Notes under the pieces: generated by a model
Databases searched by the model: none
What the model was told of the DNA's origin: nothing
Seen by the model: only the letters and a program-made list of their open reading frames with translations
Shown here: positions 39,501 to 45,485 of the stretch, piece after piece
How the letters are laid out: every line of letters starts with the position of its first letter
How positions within the stretch are numbered: the stretch's first letter is position 1
Assembly (NCBI GenBank): GCA_905147135.1
Contig: LR990050.1
Location: 20,334,001-20,398,000, forward strand
From: Blastobasis lacticolella
Lineage: Eukaryota; Arthropoda; Insecta; Lepidoptera; Blastobasidae
Reading direction: 5' to 3'
DNA length: 64,000 bases
Translations under genes and position numbers: made by a program

Positions 39501-42500
39501 CGACTATTCACGCGAATGAGTGCGTAAACATGATCCAAACTAGTCAGGTTCCCCTGTTAACAGAGTCCCGGAAGTCAAATGGCTGGTGCTCCCCTGTAGT
39601 TACCTGATCTACAAATCATGGAACATGGTCAGGGCGGACTCCGGACCCTCGTGCGCGAGAGAACAATCGGGACATTAACGCCGATGATAACAGCAGAGTC
39701 GAGGAATCGGCACCACAATCTTAAATTAAACCCTCTTAAGTCCAATCACACCGGTATTCCCCCAGGAGTACGATCTCGATTCCTTCAAAACCTAAATGAA
39801 TAGGCTATTTCTAGTCAGACAAACTCCATATTCGGTCGCATCGTCGCTTCCCATAAGATTTAATGTAAGTTAAATGTAACTTACTATCTAGTAAGTAGTA
39901 AAAAACCCTGTAACCAAGCCTCGCACTCACCGGAACCCGTCGGTGGCGAGCTGCCCCTCCCCCCAGAAGGAGAAGTCCGGCGCGTGCGTGGCGCCGATGA
40001 GGTCGGAGAAGTGCGTCAGCCACAGCGCCTGCGTCGGGAAGTCCTTCGGGTGCGTCGCCGCGGACCACAGGCCCTCGAACACCAACTAGGCAGGGAGGGG
40101 TGGTGAGACTCGAGGCCAGCAGGGGGATGTTATGGACTGTTCATGTTGTCAAGGACGTAATAAACTACCGTTGTATTTAAATTGGTGAAATCTTGAATCT
40201 ACTTGATATTTGTGTCTGGTGTTGCCATTTATAAAGCACATTCTATTCTGTAGAAAATACTAAAGATACGCTTACAAACGCACGTGTAATATTGCATCTT
40301 GTCCCTTATTCTTCTGGTGATTAAAGAGTAAGCAACAGCTGTTCTGTATGTTATGTTTTTATTCAATGCACAAAGTGTAACAGTATATAGAAGTCTTGAT
40401 AACGCCATACTTCTGACTTTCATTCCTCTAACACTATATAAATATTTAAAGTAGGTACTAATGTACTAGGCGTTTCCAACTAAATGTGTTTTTTGTTATG
40501 TTCATGATGTAGGTATTTTACTGATGGCAGGTTCAATATTTATTTATTTAACACTTTATACACAAAATAGTACAAAGGTGGACTTAAAGGTGGATTTCTA
40601 TTCTTGGTTCATGAAACCTTAGAGTATGAATCATAAACGTTACGACGGTAACCATCGGTCTAAGTTATTCAACATGTTGTTTTTATCGCAACTCTGCTAA
40701 ACGAGAGCCCATGTTTTACCATTTAGCGACACACAACAGGACACACCACATAACAAGTAAGTAGGTATAATTGTAGGTATTCTGCGATCTGATCCGGCCG
40801 ACACCTTTCCACCTTTGGAGCGCAAGAAGCGGACGTACGTTCCACGGTTCCACCCTCATGTCGGGGACATACTAGCTTCGGCAATCCGAAGCACAACCGA
40901 TCTTGCTAATGCGTATGGCTAAGGAGTAGAACGCTTTGGCTGCCTGTGTGTTTCTTGAATACTATAATCTAGACTCCTTCAAGACACAAGAAAGAAGCAT
41001 GCCCCATCCTCGGCCGCATCGTCATAATGCGGTGACATAGTGGGCAAATGCTTGCCAAGTATTATGTAATAACTTAACCGATAGAAAAAGTCGCGATAAC
41101 CCCCCATCAAGTTAACCTAACCTATATTACCAAACCGATTTTAATGAAACAAAGCCGGTCCCATTAAACTGGCTTTTAAATAGAGAAAATCCGTCGATCC
41201 GTTCTGGAGCTACGGTGCCACAGACAGATACACACGTCAAACTTATAACACTACTCTTTTTTCGTCGGGAGATTAAAAAAGCCTACAGTCGGTGGTCTCA
41301 CCGAGTACTTGGCGTCGTCGCAGGCGCAGCAGTCCTGCCGCCGCGAGTTGTCCTCGCACACGCGCCGCGTCAGCTGCCCGTCCTCCGCGAACCAGGACTC
41401 TGGACTCTCCAGAACCATCGCCCTGAATACGAGAAATTGTTTTCGAATTTCAAAACAATCTTGTTCCATCCACAACCGCATCGTCGCTTACCATCAGGAG
41501 GTGCGGTGGCAGTCAAATGCCTGCCTAGTTTTTTTATTTACGCAAGTGACCAACGAGCAGACCGCCCATCTGATTATTATTTATTTATTTCACAGTTAAA
41601 CAGCAATCACATTTGATTATAATCAAATACAAATAAAAGTGGTACTGCCAATTACAAAACTGGCATTAATTATTATTTATTTATTTTATTTTACTGTATT
41701 CAGAACACCAACAGCAAGTTACAAGTAATACTTACAAACATTTATAACAGCGAGGCCTTTAACAGGTGCTCGCAAAGCAGTATAACTTAATAACTGTCAC
41801 AGTGTCTCCCGACTCCTTTCCAACTTACTTGAGCAGCACGCATCCCGAGCCGGCCGGCGGGGCTTTCCACATGACCTGGATCTCGGTCTTGGGCAGGTCA
41901 TCGGCCTCCACCACCGCGTTGGGGCAGAGTGGGTCGAAGCGGGAGAGCGTGTCCGCGAACAGCTGGAACTCCCCCGCGCCGCCCCCCGCGCCGCCCCCCG
42001 CGGCCGCCCGCTGCGGCGCCGCCACCAGCTGGAACCGCTGGAACTGCTGCACCACGGAGTGCGTGCGGGACCCCACCAGCGTCACTGGGGGACGGGGGTT
42101 GCGGCGTCATTTGTTGTCAATCGATAATGATAATTATATTTAATACATTTCTTGTAATAGGTACTTAATGTATTTCTTATGGGCAATACACCATTATAAA
42201 CTGAGTTGCATTTGTAAGTTGGCGGCTTTAGTTGTCTATAAAACACATTTTTAAGGGTCTAGTAAACTGATCTAATCTGAATCATGCAATACGAAATTGC
42301 AGTTCTGTTGCAGTTGATGCAACTGCGCAGTCACTTTGCATGAGTAGCAGGATTGCATCCAATTGTCACGTATTATTGGAAGGTTGTGCAAAAATATTTA
42401 GTCCAAGATTACCTATTTCTAGAAGATATCGTTTATAACTAAAATAGAGCAGTTTCGGTTCTCATAACAACACGACGCATGGAAGGGTCGGTCGGGGAAG

Positions 42501-44089
42501 GGGGATTGAGACCTCTCGGTCAACGATATCGTGTTATCAGGTACCTACCCAGCAATGTTTCTAAATATTTAGATGACGCTCTGTATGAAAACTATCGTGA
42601 AAGACACGCGTTGACAGCTTAACGGCATTAAAAATACTAAGAATATCAAAATTCACTAATAATTTTTCTGTTTAGGTACTGATATATCATCTACAAACAC
42701 TATATTTGTTTGTTGATCCATGTACCTACGACAATGTTGTTAAAACAAAATGAAGTCAAGTATTTTAAATATAAAACAAGCACAAAATCTTATCATTTCC
42801 AGTTAAATTGGAGCATGTAATTTGCACCGCGTTATCTGCGACGTTGTTTTCAAATGCCACACAGACACAATTGTTTTTAAATTGTGCTATACGAAACGAT
42901 ATCCTACATAATAAAATATTGAAACATAATTTTATTACCACATGTATTTACATTTAAGACGTTCACTAAGAACGTTAAGGATACATCACTATAGTATATG
43001 AATTCACAATGTGTCACTTCGTCTGTTATACTATTTACCAACGCCTACAACATCGCCAGGATCAGGGGGTGTCAGAGCAAGTTAACAAGGGAATGTTACA
43101 ACCTCGACCTCACCAAATTGAATAAAACTTGGCAGATATATAGAGTAGACCATTCTTAACACAACGTATTTTGGAAACTGGAAGGTGCCGACCTAGGTCG
43201 AGAGTTGGCATAAGATGAATATTGTTGTGTTCAGAATAGTCTATACATCCAGAAATTTAATTCATTTTGATGAGCTCGGGTTCGTAACGTTTTCTGTAAG
43301 ATCAGTTAAGTTGATAGGTGAAGGGCGCTAGGAATGATGCACGCATGTGTAATGAACGTTAATCATCGACCCTGGGCCTGATGTCAAGAGGCCGATATCA
43401 GTCGAGTATGAGCGTTAATGTGAACAATCGGCATCGCGATAATGTTGAAACGCGTATAGTTTGGCAAGAAAGTTGTGAATCATTAGAGAGCAGTAGTTAG
43501 CAGAAGTACGCAGTTTGACAGAAATTAATTGTTGCAAGGGCAGTAGTTCCTTTTCACGACTCTACTGCCAAACTGTACAGTTGAACTAAAAGATAGGCAT
43601 ATCACTATTTCCTTTTTTCTTGCTCTCTTGAGAAAGAAGGGACGCACTTTTTGGTGCTACGGTGCTACACGTAGGGTAGATTCCAGAGAGACAGGAACAT
43701 TAGCTAGCATACAGTCTGTTATTAACCCCAAGTACCTAGTAAAGATAGAACACAAAGAACAAGAATATGATTAGCGACCCATCATAGCAGGTACAGTGCC
43801 ACACCTCACCCGTTCAGTAGACTGCGGCAGCAGACGCAGTAAATGGCGTCCATAGTTCTGATTTTGTCTGAACAGATAAGTTGGTTGCACTGAACCTGTA
43901 GCTTGCAATCTGCGACTCACCTACGTATCTCTCGCCCGGCTTGTAGCGCTCCACATCCCCATTAATAAGGAGGCGGTAGAAGTTGTCTCCGGGGGACTTC
44001 GGGGAGGGCGAGCCCTCGCGGAGGCTGCCCCCGCACCCCGCGGCCGCCGCCCCCGCCGCCGCCAGCACGCACCACAGCGCCCAATGCAT
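6500..44089 (-). CDS. Spon1: F-spondin (spondin-1 / fat-spondin) gene, 15 coding exons
   Basis: The gene encodes a secreted extracellular-matrix protein of the F-spondin family, known for roles in cell adhesion and axon guidance. Joined exons: 43921-44089, 41829-42084, 41302-41422, 39931-40085, 39138-39322, 36182-36312, 35307-35526, 33483-33654, 32238-32443, 31389-31582, 30126-30195, 26512-26682, 12912-13004, 11513-11622, 6500-6574. They total 2328 nt, 775 residues plus stop, and every intron is GT..AG with matching phase. Approximate residues: signal peptide 1-18, reeler 19-150, spondin_N 178-345, TSP1 repeats at 414-469, 488-540 and 560-620, Kunitz 627-682, linker 684-714, TSP1 719-775. All four TSP1 repeats keep a W-x-x-W core (WSEW, WGPW, WSGW, WGGW). 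The ATG was chosen because it follows AAA and opens a hydrophobic leader; the upstream in-frame codons contain no ATG. Domain order fits insect fat-spondin. The splice model is inferred, not tested by transcripts. Confidence 0.95.
7130..7342 (+). repeat. Helitron-like short repeat ending in CTAGT
   Basis: Shares GCTTAGATCTTTTAAACT and TCGGGTCCACTAGT with 28030-28227. The terminal CTAG|T and absence of coding fit a Helitron end. Confidence 0.55.
8000..8052 (+). mobile_element. Retroposon 3' tail with poly-A
   Basis: AAAAGTGTAAATCTGTTGGC followed by AAATAAATTAAA and a run of about 20 A. The inverted sequence occurs at 931-975, so it is the end of a dispersed retroelement. Confidence 0.65.
8690..9540. 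other. Unexplained GC-richer block with open frames on both strands
   Basis: Frames of 142 residues (plus, 8715-9143) and 135 residues (minus, 9119-9526) are open but start at GTG or similar codons and match no family I know. CGCGTATCGACCA is repeated near 9225-9250, and a TATA-like CTATATAAACG lies at 9488-9498. It may be a transposon remnant. I do not call a gene. Confidence 0.3.
11513..11622 (-). CDS. Spon1: F-spondin exon 14: TSP1 repeat 4, first part
   Basis: Encodes PAASNPADCVVGPWGGWSRC and SVSCGSGYQQRDRELI, with the W-x-x-W and CSVSCG motifs. The acceptor is GTACAG (phase 1). The donor GTGAGT directly follows the Ile codon, phase 0. Confidence 0.95.
11623..12911 (-). other. F-spondin intron 13
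   Basis: AT-rich beyond a GC-rich patch at 11690-11820. No repeat end or exon is supported. Confidence 0.45.
12912..13004 (-). CDS. Spon1: F-spondin exon 13: Ala-rich linker
   Basis: Encodes GGAPAAAAAVSTNYPGLSVS and SIVPISNSVNG. It joins the Kunitz domain to the last TSP1 repeat. The acceptor is GCTTAG, the donor GTCAGT; both flanking introns are phase 1 and the length is a multiple of three. It was chosen because it is open, GC-rich, correctly phased on both sides and precedes the next repeat. It has no domain of its own, so it is less certain than its neighbours. Confidence 0.78.
15117..15410 (+). mobile_element. LINE 3' end fragment
   Basis: Ends GTGCCTCTCTAGGCAATAAA followed by A-rich sequence. 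The segment GATGTCCTGGACGACGATGG recurs at 44217-44240 with the same GTGCCTC..TAGGCAATA tail. The frame is broken and the assignment rests on the shared tail. Confidence 0.45.
16020..16220. promoter_or_regulatory. CpG-rich islet with CRE palindrome and octamer
   Basis: A GC-rich patch within an AT-rich intron with a perfect TGACGTCA (within GGTGACGTCACGCG near 16111) and an ATGCAAAT octamer near 16066. It could be an enhancer or alternative promoter. This is inference from motifs only. Confidence 0.25.
16646..17115 (+). repeat. 470-bp repeat, copy 1
   Basis: Direct repeat of 21578-22066 in the same orientation, 4.9 kb away. Sharp ends (ATGTCGTCG... / ...GATCCGTCA) against unrelated flanks suggest a mobile unit or recent segmental duplication. 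Near its end CATGAGTCCRTACTATTGACC occurs twice in tandem. Confidence 0.9.
17760..18142 (+). repeat. Degenerate lead-in to the 15-bp satellite
   Basis: Loose, non-uniform repeats such as GGCCGCCACGCAACCAGGCC, GATGCCACACAGG and AAATGCCACACAG precede the perfect array and look like its older units. Confidence 0.6.
18143..18322 (+). repeat. 15-bp satellite, 12 units
   Basis: The unit is GCCACACAGGCGGGA, repeated in register 12 times. Variants are AAGCGGGA (third), CAGACGGGA (ninth) and GCAACACA (last). Since 15 is a multiple of 3, several frames stay open on both strands, but these are not genes. Degenerate units (ATGCCACACAGGCGA type) extend back to about 17760. Confidence 0.95.
19985..20180 (+). 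mobile_element. RTE-like LINE fragment (reverse-transcriptase C-terminus)
   Basis: Reads ISNLERLMVTGKVEGKRPRG, RSPKRWVDQISERFIET, a motif typical of the end of RTE/BovB-type ORFs (VEGKR-x-RG-x-x-P-x-RW-x-DQI). It is truncated on both sides. Confidence 0.75.
21578..22066 (+). repeat. 489-bp repeat, copy 2
   Basis: Almost identical to 16646-17115, starting ATGTCGTCGCGTGAAGG and ending ACCGTGATCCGTCA. It differs mainly by 19 extra bp (TCGAGACTCTGTCAGCACG) after GTCGTGCCG. It has a GC-rich core (TCCTCGGCGGCGGTCGCGCC). No long frame, inverted ends or tail. Confidence 0.9.
24794..25799. mobile_element. 1-kb non-autonomous DNA transposon with 9-bp target duplication
   Basis: Flanked by a direct repeat TTGAATGGA (24785-24793 and 25800-25808). 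The ends carry inverted GCGCGGATCCAG / CTAGATCCGCGC followed inward by G-runs and C-runs. The interior repeats GAGCGAAGCGAGCTCGAAAT with drift about ten times. No transposase frame. A 9-bp duplication suggests a Mutator- or hAT-like mover, but the family is not established. Confidence 0.75.
26385..26497 (-). repeat. Dispersed repeat (GTAACAGTCCACTGCAGGAC family)
   Basis: Contains CAATCTCCAACCCGCGCCAA, GGTGGAGATTATGG and CCTGCAGTGGACTGTTACGG. The same words occur inverted at 45375-45485. It ends only 15 bp from the Kunitz exon. Non-coding. Confidence 0.65.
26512..26682 (-). CDS. Spon1: F-spondin exon 12: Kunitz/BPTI domain
   Basis: Encodes ICMEEPEVGPCRGLYQRWAF, AAPKGMCVPFSYGGCRGNRN and NFLTQQECMDTCSVVI. 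All six Kunitz Cys are present, and the residue after the second Cys (the P1 position) is Arg, suggesting a trypsin-like protease target. The exon is flanked by two phase-1 introns, so it could be skipped without a frameshift. The acceptor is CCTTAG, the donor GTGAGT. Confidence 0.96.
28030..28227 (+). repeat. Helitron-like short repeat ending in CTAGT
   Basis: Shares AAAGTCGCT, GCTTAGATCTTTTAAACT, GATTCAAGAG and GGCGGGTCCACTAGT with 7130-7342. A CTAG|T terminus and lack of coding sequence fit a Helitron-derived end. The family assignment is inferred. Confidence 0.6.
28738..28885 (-). repeat. Helitron-like short repeat, inverted copy
   Basis: On the minus strand it ends in GCTAGT and contains ATAAAACAAAGTCCC, matching the family at 28030-28227 and 7130-7342. 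Confidence 0.5.
29698..29940 (-). mobile_element. tRNA-headed SINE (second family)
   Basis: On the minus strand it has GAGTGGTTCAGTGGTCA (A-box-like) and GGTCCCGGGTTCGATTCC (B-box) followed by GCCGGGCAGAAATTAAAAT. It ends in GATGGCGCTGTGTGAATT and an AT tail. A shorter plus-strand copy lies at 47900-48010. Confidence 0.75.
30126..30195 (-). CDS. Spon1: F-spondin exon 11: TSP1 repeat 3, end
   Basis: A 70-nt exon encoding VELMQQRPCADRNDCTVDMP and TAK. It supplies the last two Cys of TSP1 repeat 3. The acceptor is GAATCAG, the donor GTGAGT, phases 0 and 1. Confidence 0.9.
30196..31388 (-). other. F-spondin intron 10
   Basis: Unique-looking sequence. A run of GCCTAC/CCTAAA-type words at 30700-30870 is mildly repetitive. 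No supported exon, repeat end or regulatory site. Confidence 0.45.
31389..31582 (-). CDS. Spon1: F-spondin exon 10: TSP1 repeat 3, first part
   Basis: Encodes ESRKCMEPACPEGEADAPES (the end of the preceding repeat plus a linker), then CPATPWSGWSPCSASCGRGV and KFRTRLLLVPPEQQEPCSRK. The acceptor is CCCCCAG, the donor GTACGT, phases 1 and 0. The repeat is completed by exon 11. Confidence 0.95.
31583..32237 (-). other. F-spondin intron 9
   Basis: Mostly occupied by the plus-oriented SINE at 31800-32115. The rest shows nothing assignable. Confidence 0.55.
31800..32115 (+). mobile_element. tRNA-derived SINE, body
   Basis: Shares its body with the SINEs at 34297 and 39375: CTTTTCTGAATTATGGACAT, CGGTATGGAAAAACATCATA, GAGACATTAACGCC. 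The tRNA head is largely lost. An internal CCAAATCTTGGATCATG is tandemly repeated near 32024-32066. Confidence 0.65.
32238..32443 (-). CDS. Spon1: F-spondin exon 9: TSP1 repeat 2
   Basis: Encodes GGSAGPSEAEDPTLLRVD, then CATSEWGPWSECSVSCGVGA, ATRRRYFLDRMGRKKCPLVD. It has the W-x-x-W and CSVSCG signatures. The acceptor CCGCTCCAG has only a 16-nt pyrimidine-rich lead because a LINE poly-A tail lies just upstream. The donor is GTGAGT, phases 2 and 1. Confidence 0.95.
32460..32860 (-). mobile_element. CR1/Jockey-like LINE 3' end with reverse-transcriptase C-terminus
   Basis: The minus-strand frame (32529-32795) reads RRFERTFLARTRRMWNELPA, VFPLDYDMGSFKRYIRDL, FRGGQRI, typical of the end of ORF2 in non-LTR retrotransposons. 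A T20 run at 32460-32479 on the plus strand is its poly-A tail, so it has the same orientation as F-spondin. It is 5'-truncated. Confidence 0.8.
33266..33362 (-). mobile_element. Short LINE-derived retroposon tail
   Basis: A T-run on the plus strand, then ATGTCATACGGTAGGCAAAC, GCCACCTGATGGAAAGTGGT and ATTAGCAACACCGAGACC. These match the tails at 56936 and 3360-3438 in inverse orientation. It is heavily 5'-truncated. Confidence 0.65.
33483..33654 (-). CDS. Spon1: F-spondin exon 8: TSP1 repeat 1
   Basis: Encodes ECAVSPWSEWSPCSVSCGKG, LRMRSRQYRMPAKAQMF, QLVSKEMCVADVPEC. It has six Cys, the W-x-x-W motif and the CSVSCG core of a thrombospondin type-1 repeat. The acceptor is CCCCCAG, the donor GTGAGT, phases 1 and 2. 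Confidence 0.97.
33740..33919. mobile_element. Fold-back MITE, 74-bp arms around a 32-bp loop
   Basis: The left arm (33740-33813) starts TATACAGGCTGTTACATAAT. The right arm (33846-33919) is its near-perfect inverted complement, ending CCTGTATA. The whole 180 bp would form one long hairpin. The ends TTATACAGG/CCTGTATAA suggest insertion at a TA-rich target. Confidence 0.85.
34297..34640 (-). mobile_element. tRNA-derived SINE, near full length
   Basis: On the minus strand it opens with a tRNA-like head: GTCGGTAGCCGGGCGATTGA, then CCGGGTTCGAATCCCGC (a B-box). It continues through a body with CTCACGGTGAGG and ends in CGGGACATTAACGCC. The same body occurs at 39375-39700 and 31800-32115. The 3' end of the MITE at 34641 adjoins its head. 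Confidence 0.8.
34641..35141. mobile_element. MITE with AATGAGGAGTTTTCC ends and internal 124-bp tandem duplication
   Basis: The left end AATGAGGAGTTTTCC is matched by the inverted right end GGAAAACTGCTCATT (one mismatch). The interior matches the element at 50200-50617. Here a segment starting near 34761 (CTAATACTAAACTG) is repeated 124 bp later at 34885, which accounts for the greater length (501 against 418 bp). No coding frame. Confidence 0.8.
35307..35526 (-). CDS. Spon1: F-spondin exon 7: linker between spondin_N and first TSP1
   Basis: Encodes the ITPMFPEDPRSPFYDPG segment, a family-conserved linker (..HPQSPFYDP.. in relatives), then LARLHLTREAVVARPCDQ and an acidic tail (VTEEESSPNADK). 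The acceptor is TTCCAG, the donor GTATGT, phases 0 and 1. Confidence 0.94.
35527..36181 (-). other. F-spondin intron 6
   Basis: AT-rich, with no exon, repeat end or structured element that I can support. Confidence 0.5.
36182..36312 (-). CDS. Spon1: F-spondin exon 6: spondin_N C-terminal part
   Basis: Encodes GPSPDWVVGVNGLELC, RADCSWEPSLVVDLTPYDAG, TDNGVTYM. GPSPDW-x-VG and DLTPYDAGTDNG-x-TY are diagnostic spondin_N motifs. The acceptor is ACCCAG, the donor GTAGGC, phases 1 and 0. Confidence 0.97.
36728..37814. mobile_element. 1.1-kb element with 22-bp terminal inverted repeats, nested retroposon inside
   Basis: The left end begins TAAAGGTGCGTACGAATTAG and the right end is its inverted complement, with at least 22 matching bases. 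The interior holds GC-rich patches close to each end, an AT-rich TTTATT tract (37040-37145) and a separate plus-strand retroposon (37185-37523). No transposase frame is seen, so it is a non-autonomous DNA transposon of unassigned superfamily. Confidence 0.65.
37185..37523 (+). mobile_element. LINE-derived short retroposon, nested
   Basis: Nearly the same as the copy at 3098-3438: GAGGTAGGGCATAGCGGGGT at the 5' end, TGGGCAACGCATTGGCGATA, TTTCCATCAGG, and an ATAACATAAAAAAAAAC tail. It is non-coding, and the A-tail gives the orientation. Confidence 0.7.
38000..38226 (+). mobile_element. CR1/Jockey-like LINE 3' end fragment
   Basis: Resembles the LINE tail at 32460-32860: GGATCGTTCAAAAGGTATAT, AAAGGCGGGCAACGCATTGG, TTTCCATCAGGTG, then GCCGTATAACATAAAAAAG. 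The orientation is plus, opposite to the host gene. It is 5'-truncated with no intact frame. Confidence 0.6.
38276..38368 (-). pseudogene. Older decayed duplicate of F-spondin exon 5 (copy B)
   Basis: Weaker similarity to the same segment (TACCCGCCGTGT, then ACATGCGAGGCCAACGAGAG and CGACGCCGGC against the exon's ACATGGAGGCCAAGGAGAGG). It is separated from copy A by a 475-bp MITE. The divergence suggests an earlier duplication than copy A. Confidence 0.6.
38376..38850. mobile_element. MITE with AATGAGGAAGTTTCC terminal inverted repeats
   Basis: A perfect 15-bp inverted repeat (AATGAGGAAGTTTCC at 38376, its complement at 38836-38850) bounds 475 bp of AT-rich non-coding DNA. The ends resemble those of the elements at 34641 and 50200 (AATGAGGAGTTTTCC), but the interior differs. 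It sits exactly between the two decayed copies of exon 5. No target duplication could be defined. Confidence 0.7.
38858..39040 (-). pseudogene. Decayed duplicate of F-spondin exon 5 (copy A)
   Basis: The sequence matches the 3' half of exon 5 and about 36 bp of the following intron, including the TCTATATGCCGC-like flank and the TCTCAC donor complement. It cannot substitute for exon 5. A run of about 45 bp containing a 12-bp inverted repeat (CTCTCCTTGGCA/TGCCAAGGAGAG) interrupts it. A 2-bp deletion in the APGLWHP region shifts the frame, and the 5' half is missing. It is a non-functional partial tandem duplicate. Confidence 0.85.
39138..39322 (-). CDS. Spon1: F-spondin exon 5: spondin_N, APGLWHPRVNANTTAKF segment
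   Basis: Encodes TLAEWGSVGLLEREVRQRG, VVRAPGLWHPRVNANTTAKF, SVDRRRHRLSLASMFG. It matches the spondin_N region running up to the GPSPDW motif of exon 6. The acceptor is CCCCCAG, the donor GTGAGA, phases 2 and 1. Two degraded copies of this exon and its downstream flank lie in the following intron. Confidence 0.96.
39323..39930 (-). other. F-spondin intron 4
   Basis: Filled mainly by the plus-oriented SINE listed at 39375-39700. The remaining sequence on either side shows no exon or other structure. Confidence 0.55.
39375..39700 (+). mobile_element. tRNA-derived SINE, full-length copy
   Basis: A tRNA-like head (GGTGGTCTAATGGTTAAGGG, GGTTCAAAGCTC), a body with CTGTTTTCTGAATTATATAC and AGTGAGGAAAAACATTGTGA, and the end CGGGACATTAACGCCGATGA. 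Opposite orientation to F-spondin; same family as 34297-34640. Confidence 0.8.
39931..40085 (-). CDS. Spon1: F-spondin exon 4: spondin_N core
   Basis: Encodes LVFEGLWSAATHPKDFP, LTHFSDLIGATHAPDFSFW and GEGQLATDGFR. It carries the spondin_N hallmarks F-x-G-x-WS-x-x-THPKDFP and G-x-TH-x-x-DF-x-x-W. The acceptor is GCCTAG, the donor GTGAGT, phases 0 and 2. Confidence 0.97.
40086..41301 (-). other. F-spondin intron 3
   Basis: Mostly AT-rich unique DNA. Fragments of the common LINE tail (GCCGCATCGTCATAATGCGG) lie near 41010-41055, and TTTATTTATTTAAC at 40540 resembles a retroposon tail. No further exon candidates are seen. Confidence 0.45.
41302..41422 (-). CDS. Spon1: F-spondin exon 3: reeler to spondin_N junction
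   Basis: Encodes MVLESPESWFAEDGQLTRR, VCEDNSRRQDCCACDDAKYS. The DCCAC..AKY block is the conserved lead-in to the spondin_N domain. The acceptor is ATTCAG, the donor GTGAGA, phases 2 and 0. Confidence 0.95.
41423..41828 (-). other. F-spondin intron 2
   Basis: Contains a LINE-type 3' tail fragment around 41480-41570 (TTACCATCAGGAGGTGCGGT, repeated with variations near 41010 and 57265) and AT-rich TTTATT tracts around 41580-41700. No coding potential is seen. Confidence 0.5.
41829..42084 (-). CDS. Spon1: F-spondin exon 2: main part of reeler domain
   Basis: The exon continues the reeler domain: FQRFQLVAAP, then a Gly/Ala-rich insert (AAAGGGAGGGAGEF), then CPNAVVEADDLPKTEIQVMW and APPAGSGCVLLK, the family's typical strand pattern ending in W-x-APP-x-GSGC. 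It is bounded by CCCCCAG and GTAAGT, phases 1 and 2. The Gly/Ala insert is probably a lineage-specific loop. Confidence 0.95.
42085..43920 (-). other. F-spondin intron 1
   Basis: An AT-rich intron with no exon-like reading frame. Around 43840-43885 a short segment (ATGGCGTCCATAGTTCTG and TGAACAGATAAGTTG) recurs at 54960-55000 in an intron of the neighbouring gene, so it is a dispersed repeat. I see nothing else assignable. Confidence 0.6.
43921..44089 (-). CDS. Spon1: F-spondin exon 1: signal peptide and start of reeler domain
   Basis: The exon encodes MHWALWCVLAAAGAAAAG, a typical secretion signal, followed by a Cys and the start of the reeler domain (DNFYRLLINGD, YKPGERY). The donor is GTGAGT, phase 1. 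The spliced reading continues as VVTLVG in exon 2, as expected for a reeler domain. Confidence 0.93.
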
Positions 44090-44129
44090 TTTAACACTGC
44101 GCAGCTGACCGACTCGTCGATACACTTCA
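44090..44129 (-). other. 5' leader portion of F-spondin exon 1
   Basis: This is the forty bases between a TTCTAG acceptor and the ATG at 44089. They have no upstream ATG and end in AAA immediately before the start codon, a good insect start context. The stretch is read as 5' UTR in the same exon as the signal peptide. Confidence 0.55.
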
Positions 44130-44869
44130 CTAGAACATTCTGGAACGTGATAAAGGAGTTGCAGCGGCGGAAACGAGTGTTTGGATCTAGATCGAAAAAA
44201 ATGCTAGAACATACAGATGTCCTGGACGACGACGGTGGCCACTTTCAATCAGGTGGACCGTCCGTCCGTGTGCCTCAGTAGGCAATAGCAGGCTTAGCAC
44301 ATGAAGTTGAGTATTTTGATGGTTTTAAAAATAAGAGAGGGAGATAAACGTGATGTAATTTGTCTGCCTTTACCGTAATCTTTGACAAATTAATTGCTTA
44401 TGTTTGCTTCGGGAAATCCCTAATCCCTGGTATAGTCATACGATATTTATATCCCTTATCAAATTAGCTCAGCATCTCAATGGTTAAAACCTACAAAAAC
44501 AAAGACCGTTTTTAGTAAAGCACGGTAAAAAAAACTATAGTAACTGTACCTTCCCTATAACCTATAAAGTAACATATTATCTATGTATTTATGTGGGAAA
44601 GTTCTAAGGTACAATTTTTATGGATTTAACACTTCTATGAAAACCTTCTACCTCGAAAACTTTCTCACACATCCTCGACATGCCATCCTGACGAACTTCT
44701 GAAAGATTCGCTGAAGTTCTTGCTCTCTACAACCCCCTTTTTCCCAACCGGAGAAGACACAAACTACAAAGTTTCGCTCATGCATATTCCAGCCAATACG
44801 TGCGCCTACTACACGTGTAAAACAGAAATAGATGAAGAGGCAAGTTACAATTTCTGGAAACGTACTCAC
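44130..44869 (-). other. Probable 5'-UTR intron of F-spondin
   Basis: Lies between the candidate leader exon and the ATG exon. Contains a LINE tail (44210-44290, ACAGATGTCCTGGACGACGA ... CAGTAGGCAATAG). Otherwise AT-rich with no features. Confidence 0.4.
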
Positions 44870-45000
44870 CAGAAGCAGCCACGGGCGGGCACTGCGCGAG
44901 CGCGGCGACTGCGAAACGCGCCGCGATAAAGGGTCAAGAGTCGCGGCGCCGCAGCTACAGAGTGGATAACGGCGGCGATACACATCGGAGTGTAAAAGAG
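44870..45000 (-). other. Candidate 5' non-coding first exon of F-spondin
   Basis: A strong splice donor (GTGAGTACG on the minus strand) lies at 44869-44861. Its upstream side is GC-rich up to about 45000, unlike the AT-rich surroundings. A matching acceptor (TTCTAG) sits at 44130, 40 nt before the F-spondin ATG, so the two ends can be joined as a 5' leader. The transcription start is unknown and the outer boundary is a guess. Confidence 0.5.
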
Positions 45001-45374
45001 TGTTGGCTAATAATATCTAACGAATTCACGAGTAATTAATACAGTTGTTATATCGTTTTAAAAGACGAAGATTGAATATTAAAACGAAAGCTTTGCAGCA
45101 TACATCTGTGCCCAAGGGTAGAGGGCTGATGAGGTATAAAAACTTTGTTATAATTTAAAATTTTTACCTTGGTAATTTTAGCTTTAGGTACTTTCATTCG
45201 AAAACAGCATGCAAAACATTAATGTTATTATAGGTAGGTAGAGACCTTTCAACCGCCTTGGTACCGAAGCTACTGTTGATTGCTACAATCCCTGACCTGA
45301 CACAAACTCTTTCGCTTCTTCCACATTAACGCCGCTGATTGAGACCGCTTGAAGTAGAAAATCAACAAGAAAAA

Positions 45375-45485
45375 ATCATCATCACAGCCCGTAACAGTCC
45401 ACTGCAGGACTTAGGGCCTCTCCCACGAAAGGGGAGGTTATTGCCATAATCTCCACGCTCGGCAGGCGGGTTGGAGATCGCAGTG
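45375..45485 (+). repeat. Dispersed repeat (GTAACAGTCCACTGCAGGAC family)
   Basis: The inverted counterpart of 26385-26497, with CCCGTAACAGTCCACTGCAG, GGGAGGTTATTGCCATAATC and GGGTTGGAGATCG. Non-coding. Confidence 0.6.
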